A DNA stretch of 64,000 nucleotides. Source: Dactylis glomerata. Taxonomy: Eukaryota; Streptophyta; Magnoliopsida; Poales; Poaceae. Both the position numbers and the translations under genes were made by a program. Shown here one piece after another: positions 58,320 to 64,000 of the stretch; the first letter of the stretch is position 1, and every line of letters starts with the position of its first letter. The stretch spans positions 682,001 through 746,000 of the forward strand of contig QXEO01001565.1 in NCBI GenBank assembly GCA_007115705.1, in the 5' to 3' direction. The notes beneath the pieces are model-generated. The model worked only from the letters and a program-made list of their open reading frames with translations, made no database searches and was not told the DNA's origin.

Positions 58320-59886
58320 TGATGTCTACGCACTTCTATTCTTGTAGACACTTGTTGGGCCTCCAAGTGCAGAGGTTTGTAGAACAGCAGCAAGTTTCCC
58401 TTAAGTGGATCACCCAAGGTTTATCGAACTCAGGGAGGTTAGAGGTCAAAGCTATCCCTCTCAAGCAACCCTGCAATTATGATACAGAAAGTCTCTTGTG
58501 TCCCCAACACACCCAATACACTTGTCAGATGTATAGGTGCACTAGTTCGGCAAAGAGATAGTGAAATACAAGTGGTATGGATGATTATAAGTAGCAAATG
58601 TGATGTGAAATAAATATCGCTGCGAGCAAACAAGTAACAAAATAGCAAGTAAACGGTGTGCAAAGCTTGGAAACAAGGCCTAGGGATCATACTTTCACTA
58701 GTGGACACACTCCCAACAATATAACATGATTGAACAAATAAACAGCTTCTCTCCACTATGGTACTCTGAATTACTCTCCTATTGAATAACACTAATCATT
58801 GTGTAGTGGCTACAGAAGCACCCCTTAAAGTTCATCAAGTACTTGACAAACACCACTCATAGAGATATCCAAATCAGATCACAATTCAAGATAGAAATCA
58901 TTGCAACTTAGACCAAGTACTAACACGGTGCACACACTGTCAACATTACACCATGAAAGGAGGAATAGATCACTCAATACTATCATATTAATAATTACTC
59001 TCATAATCCACAAGAGATCACGATCATAGCCTAAACCAAGTACCACCACAATGCACGCACTGTCACCGTTACACCATGGCAGGAGGAATAGATTACTTTA
59101 ATAACATCACTAGAGTACACTATAATAATTAAGCATAGGAGTAGCATAATATCTGAATAATAACATCTACTTGTTCAACATGATACAAAGCTCACGATCA
59201 CATAAAGATCACATCACGGGAGAGAGAGGTGAACCACATAGCTACCGGTAGAGCCCTCAGCCCCGGGGATGAACTACTCCCTCCTCATCATAGGAGACAG
59301 CAAGGTTGATGGAGATGGCGGTGAGGTCGATGGAGACGGCGGAGACGGCGATGGAGACCGATGGAGATGGCTCCGGGGGCACTTCCCCGTCCCGGCAGGG
59401 TGCCGGAACAGAGACTTCTGTCCCCCGAAATTCGTCGGTGGCGGCGACAGAACTACGGAACTCTTTCTGGAAAATTGCCGACTCCTTTAGGGTTTTCCGT
59501 CTCGAGACTTTATATAGGCGAAGGGGCGATGTCAGAGGGCTGCCAGGGCCTCCTCACACAGGGGCGGCGTGGCCAGGGCCTGGGCCGCGCCAGCCCTGTG
59601 TGAGGGAGGCCTGTGGCCCCTCTCCTTCCTCTCTTCGGATGTCTGGATGCTCTCAGGAAAAATAAGACTTCTGGCTTTTGTTTCGTCCAATTCCGAGAAT
59701 ATTTCCTGTGTATCACTCTGAAACACAAAAACAGCAGAAAACAGGGAACTGGCACTGTGGCAACTCGTTAATAGGTTAGTTCCGGAAAGTGCATAAAAGT
59801 GCCACGAAGTGTAATGAAACAATAGGCAAATGGTGTAAAAACAAGCATGGAGCATCAAAAATTATAGATACGTTGGAGACGTATCA
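58320..59886 (-). repeat. C2 5' LTR (right copy)
   Basis: 1567 bp. On the - strand: terminal hairpin, GC-rich inverted repeat (about 59598-59565) and TATA box CCTATATAAAG (59519-59509). The TSD copy AACAG is at 59887-59891. Confidence 0.93.
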
Positions 59887-59891
59887 AACAG

Positions 59892-60169
59892 CAGTATATC
59901 AGCAGAACCTCAGACGCTATCATGCGTAGAAGGTGAATCCAAGGAGATTCCAAGAGGGAGATCTAGTGCTCCGGTTAAAGCAAGGCACAGCGGGCCGACA
60001 TAAGCTAACTCCTCCGTGGGAGGGGCCATTCATTGTGAGCAGAGCTCTGCACAATGATGCCTACTATCTTATAGATGCGCAGGCTCCCAAGAAGAACAAG
60101 GTGGACAGGTCCGGAGAAGAAACCAAGCGGCCATGGAACATAGCTCTACTTTGTCCGTTTTACTCCTGA
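59892..60169 (+). pseudogene. Tat-lineage integrase, C-terminal end
   Basis: Resumes the integrase frame after C2. One TAG interrupts it near 59926. The rest encodes the typical gypsy integrase C-terminal domain (GDLVLRLKQ, KLTPPWEGPFIVSRAL, AYYLIDAQ) and stops at 60167-60169. No chromodomain is visible. Confidence 0.85.
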
Positions 60170-60818
60170 GCAGCATAATGTATGTATTTCCATTTTGCTT
60201 TATGTGCCGGCACTATATGCCGGCGCAAGACTAATGAATGAAATGTCGGCATCCCGAGGAGTTCGGGCACTGCCTCCGGTATATATTGTTGTTTAAATTC
60301 TGTTTTTCATCTATATGTCGGCTGGCTTGATTTGAAGGTTTCCTATGTCGGCCTAGTAATGTGTCGGCACCAAAGGCCGCTCTTTGACTTAGCTGCTGTC
60401 CGAAACCCAGCTTCATGGCTAGCAAGAGTAGATACCGGAGATTGTTTACACATGAAAAATGGCTAAGGAAAGATAAAGCAAGCGAACCGACATTTTTTGT
60501 ATTGCAAAAGTAAAAATTTGAAGTATCGGATGATTTGAAATCTAAGTTTCAAAGTTTAAGTATTGTATGTTTAATGAAGCAACCTTGAGACTCATAAGTC
60601 AAAAGCCAAATGAGGTAGACAAGTAGCCAAGGTTGTGGAGTTAGGGAAACAGGAAAACAAACTCGATGACTTAGCCAAAACATGATCCGACATTCATAAA
60701 CAAGCAAACCGAATTAAAACTTGTTCAGGTAGCAAACCAAAGGGAAATAAACGTATATCTTACAACTACACCCGGCATACCGGGGATCTGATAAAACTTA
60801 AAGTTTTTGATGCAAAGT
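60170..60818 (+). other. Spacer between integrase and the antisense gene
   Basis: No gene seen. It contains several TATGTCGGC/GCCGGCATA motifs (for example near 60205-60225, 60316, 60346) that also occur in the LTR and in the antisense-gene introns. Confidence 0.6.
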
Positions 60819-62947
60819 TCAAGAGGCAGGAGTGGAGGCAGAGCCGCCGGCAGGTGGAGCTGTGGCAGTGGAGATGTCGGCTTCAGGAGTGCCGGATCCA
60901 GCTGAGGGAATAGAACCATCGCCTCCGGCTGGGGCAGATCCTTGCTCCGGAGCTTCGGTGTTGGTGTCTTTAGCTTCTTCCTCGTCCTGGCTGGAGTCTG
61001 AGCCCTCGGCATCCTCAACGTCGGCCTCCTTCTCCGGCTCGCGGATGTCCCAAACAAAGGCTTCGGTGTTGGCATAATCCACATAGCTGTGGGCCAGTTC
61101 CTGCCGATGCCGGATATGTTCAGGATCCGTGGTCCAGATAGATCCTTCGCGCACAGTGCGCAGAGTCTCCAAGTCAGCCTTTTCATACCATGAGAGGAAG
61201 TAGGTGAGAGCTTCATCAGCTCCCACCCTTGCGCCGGAATCCCTCCATTGCCTGAGGCGAACCTTGGAGAGCTACAGATCATTGCCGAGATCAACAGGGT
61301 TAGTGGGCATCCTTTGTCCCGGCCAGAGGGCGGAGTGTGCTTCCTGGGCGCCAAGGAAGAGATCTTCAGTATAGGATGTCATGGCGTTCTTCCGGGCTTG
61401 CAGGGCGACCAGCTGTTCTGACATGTCCCAGTTGGGCGAGTCAACCGGAACATTCCGGTTCACCCGATCCACCTGCAGAGCCTTCTCAACGTCTTCAACG
61501 GAAGCAGGAAACATGTCTGAAAAATAGAGAGTATGTTAGCAACAGGAGTATATGTCGACGTAAAGGTTATGCCGGAAAAGATCATGGTATGTCGGGCAGG
61601 ATAAGGGAAAAGGATTTGAAGCTTACTGGCGAGTTCGGCATTGAGCTGGGCAATTGCAACTTCCCATTTGGTGGTCTGCTCCTTCAAGCCATCTAGTTCT
61701 GCGTGGGCATTGGATGCATCGGTCTCTGAAGTGACAAGCAGCTCCTGGGCTTTCTTAAGTTGGCCCTCCCTCTGTTCCGTCTCCTCCAGAAGCTCAGCAA
61801 CTCGGCCCTTCAACTGATCCACCTCAGCTTTGTGGGCGGCATCCCGGTCGTCCAACTGCTTGGCCACATCCACTAAGGGCGTACAGTCCTGGTGGCGTGC
61901 TTCCAGTGCAGCCTTTTCATCTGCAAGGATTCGAAGTCAAAAGGATTTGAAGTTAGAGGAATAAGAAAGGATTTGAAGGATTTGAAGTACAAAGTGTTTA
62001 TTCAGAGATTAGCAGGATTCGGCATACCTGTGAGCTCCTTCACCCTCTTGAGAAGCTCGGTGACTTGTTCTTCAGCAGCAGCTGCAAAATATCGGTAAAC
62101 GGTTATGTGTCGGCATATTAAGATGTGCCGGCAAGAAGTGTATTGTGAAGTAAAGGAGAGGAGAATAATCCGGCATATAATAGTATGTCGGCTGAGTTTA
62201 CCTTTCTGGGTCAGTTTCAGCCGAAGTTTGTTGTGTTCATCGGATAACTTCCGGTGTTCACAGACCAGATCATGGTACAGGTCGGCGCGTGTGTTGTTCA
62301 TGCGCTGCAAAAGTATTAGGATTTGAAGTGTTATGAGAGAAATCTAGCATATCAGTTAGGAGTAAAATTCTGCCAAGTGTTCATTTTTTGAAGACCCGGC
62401 ACAGGTGCTGCGCACCTATCCCGGCCCTCGGTGACTAGGATTTGAAGCTCGAATCGAGCTTATATGTCGGTCAAATGGATTTGAAAGTTATATCAGGTTT
62501 GAAATTTTTGAAGACCCGGCACAGGTGCTGCGCACCTATCCCGGCCCTCGGTGACTAGGATTTGAAGCTCGGAGCGAGCTTATGTGTCAGATAATTGGAT
62601 TTGAAAAAAAAGCTAAGTAAGTAATTGAAAATCCCGGATGTCCGTATCCCGGACAACCGACATTTTCGGGGACTGGGGATATATAAGGAGAATACTTACG
62701 TTGGTGGCATCGGCCAGAAGGTGAAGTCTCTGCTGGATGCTGAGGAGCTCGCTGGCAATAGGAATGGGCTTGGCAGCCAGTATAGCAGTAGGGTTGCCAG
62801 TGGCCGAAGCTTCGGCCAATTTCTTCTTCCTGGAACTAGCAGTGTCCATGAAGTCGGCATCATTCCATTTCGTGCAGTATTCTTTGAGCGATCCAAGGCT
62901 CTTGTCACTTTTGGTCAGCATGGAGACGCGGCCCTTGATTGCTAGAT
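60819..62947 (-). pseudogene. Antisense accessory gene of the Tat-lineage element (five exons visible)
   Basis: Reading on the - strand, consensus GT-AG introns join the exons 62947-62700, 62304-62202, 62081-62028, 61920-61627 and 61516-60819 in one phase-compatible frame. The first visible exon is Lys/Ser-rich (RKKKLAEASATGNP). The middle exons encode a long heptad coiled coil (VDQLKGRVAELLEETEQREG region). The last has a conserved AHSALWPGQRMP and FLSWYEKADLETLR segment and an acidic Ser/Pro/Thr tail. One TAG (61274-61272, probable CAG-to-TAG) interrupts it, and A2 cuts off its 5' end. Grande-type Tat elements are known to carry an antisense gene here whose product is nuclear. Homology to that product was not tested. 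Confidence 0.65.
62385..62604. repeat. 120-bp tandem duplication with hairpins in the first antisense intron
   Basis: Two units with a 120-bp period (for example GAAGACCCGGCACAGGTGC at 62390 and 62510). Each contains the palindromes AGGTGCTGCGCACCT and AGCTCGAATCGAGCT (second unit AGCTCGGAGCGAGCT). Confidence 0.8.
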
Positions 62948-64000
62948 TGTTGGGAACCCCAATATTAAGGTTTGATGTATATAGCAGCAAGTTTTTCCCT
63001 CAGTAAGAAACCAAGGTTTATGTCGATCAGGAGAAAAGCAGACAATACGACTGAAGGTGATGCTTGCTAGTTTGCGACAGCTTCGGACAATTTATATATA
63101 GCGCCTCGTCCAAGCTTTGCTTGCTAGCTGCAACGCGGAACCTGCACACAACACAACCAAATACTTTGTTCCCAACTTGCGATGAGGTTGTCAATCTCAC
63201 CGGTTTGCTTGAAACAAAGGGTATGAGCGTATCGAGTGAAAAGTGATGATAGTATGCGAGTAAAGTAAATAGTGCGAGTAAAGTAAACAGGTGATAGCAA
63301 TATGATGGAAATAGGACCGGGGTCCACAGTTCACTAGTGGTGTCTCTCCATAAGATAAATAACACATGCTGGGTAAACAAATTACAGTTGGGCAATTGAT
63401 AGAATAAAGATAAACGTGATATGTCAAGAATATCACTATGAGATTTACTCTGGGCATTACAACAAAATACATAGACCGCCATCGAACTGCATCTATGACT
63501 AATAATCCACTTGTGGTGAATCAATCCGAGAACTCCACAAGTATTAAGTTGCGAACAACAGATAAGTGCATTAAGTAAAGTATGTAATGTAAACAAAGCA
63601 TATGCCCTTGAGCATATGAATGTTGTTTTCTCCCTAGTAGCAACAGCACATCTACAACCTTAGAGGTTTCTGTCACTCCCCCAGGTTAAATAGAGGCATG
63701 AACCCACTATCGAGCATAAATACCCCCTCTTGGAGTCACTAGCAACTACTCGGCCAAGATAGCTACTAACAACGGAGAGCATGCAAGATCATAAACAACA
63801 TAGAGATAACATAAGATAATATTCAGCACAGCAACTCAATCATAACACCAATATTCATCGGATCCCAACAAACCAAACATGTAGAATTACATAAAGGTGA
63901 TCTCAATCATGTAGGGCAGCTCATGAGATCTAAACATGAAGCACATGGTGGAGAAGACAACCATCTAGCTACTGCTATGGACCCATAGTCTAAGGTAGAC
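62948..64000 (-). mobile_element. A2: LTR of a second A-type Athila-like element (continues past the window)
   Basis: Starts TGTTGGGAACCCC after a presumed TSD TAGAT (62943-62947). From about 63145 it is close to the A1 LTR (38865-40458), so it is the 3' LTR of another - strand element. Relative to A1 it has an extra segment of about 75 bp (63062-63140) bounded by two copies of GCTTGCTAG. Confidence 0.82.

Larger units (their letters stand above)
53251..59886 (-). mobile_element. C2: second copy of the short non-autonomous Athila-like element
   Basis: Complete 6636-bp element: LTRs of 1567 bp each (53251-54817, 58320-59886), TSD AACAG (53246-53250, 59887-59891), tRNA-Asp primer site beside the right LTR, - strand. 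Same layout as C1, with one intact ORF of 271 codons. The LTRs differ at about 25 positions by eye (near 1.6%), so it is older than C1. It interrupts the integrase of the Tat-lineage element. Confidence 0.93.
37136..64000 (+). mobile_element. Tat-lineage Ty3/gypsy retrotransposon, 5' LTR to 3' internal region, interrupted three times
   Basis: Order on the + strand: LTR (37136-38064), primer site, gag, PR, RT-RNase H, a second RNase H, integrase, and a long 3' region with an antisense spliced gene; the 3' LTR is past the window. A second RNase H before integrase plus an antisense accessory gene is the hallmark of Tat-lineage elements such as Grande and RIRE2. A1, C2 and A2 interrupt gag, integrase and the antisense gene; at A1 and C2 the frame resumes exactly after one TSD. 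The left TSD copy would be TATTC (37131-37135). Multiple stops make it defective. Confidence 0.88.

Overview
The window is intergenic DNA from a large grass genome, most likely Triticeae (wheat, barley, rye or Aegilops). The evidence is the dense nesting of LTR retrotransposons, Athila-like gypsy elements with tRNA-Asp primer sites, a Sirevirus-type copia element with an initiator-tRNA-Met primer site, a CACTA transposon with ACCGGT-rich subterminal repeats, and Helitron termini. Family names were assigned from memory of motifs, not from a database search. Only one credible host gene is present: a two-exon class II glycine-rich protein gene at 32380-32969.

Left stack (1-28457). The oldest layer is an Athila-like gypsy element on the + strand (23236-28457), whose left part lies outside the window. 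A Sirevirus-like copia element on the - strand (to 23235, running off the left edge) inserted into its gag. That copia element was hit twice: by the young short Athila-like element C1 (3088-10044, TSD AGGGC) and by the Athila-like element G2 (10290-19756, TSD GGACT). At both sites the copia gag frame resumes once the insert and one TSD copy are removed. At 28457/28458 the old element is fused to a decayed CACTA transposon (28458-about 31801) that encodes a transposase-like and Ulp1-like protease protein.

Centre (31802-37135). The glycine-rich protein gene comes first, followed by Helitron-like DNA with three 3' termini in the same orientation (33082, about 34437, 35901), a Stowaway-like MITE and AT-rich sequence.

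Right stack (37136-64000). A Tat-lineage gypsy element on the + strand has an LTR with TGTCG/CGACA ends, gag, PR, RT with a YVDN active site, two RNase H domains, integrase and a spliced antisense accessory gene. It was hit three times: A1 in gag (38865-47290, TSD CTCAC), C2 in integrase (53251-59886, TSD AACAG) and A2 in the antisense gene (62948 to the right edge). Its own 3' LTR is outside the window.

How the parts relate. All five Athila-like insertions lie on the - strand. C1, C2, A1 and G2 share the tRNA-Asp primer site, LTR ends that form a GATACGT/ACGTATC hairpin, a GC-rich LTR hairpin beside the TATA box, and a second polypurine tract at the start of a long non-coding tail. None carries RT or integrase. 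They differ in the coding cassette: gag-PR plus an ATHILA-type ORF (G2 and the old element), gag-PR alone (A1), or a single intact ORF of about 270 codons with hydrophobic C-terminal segments (C1, C2). A1, C1 and C2 also share a cluster of predicted RNA hairpins just after the stop codon. They look like non-autonomous relatives that exchange coding modules around conserved cis-acting RNA and DNA signals.
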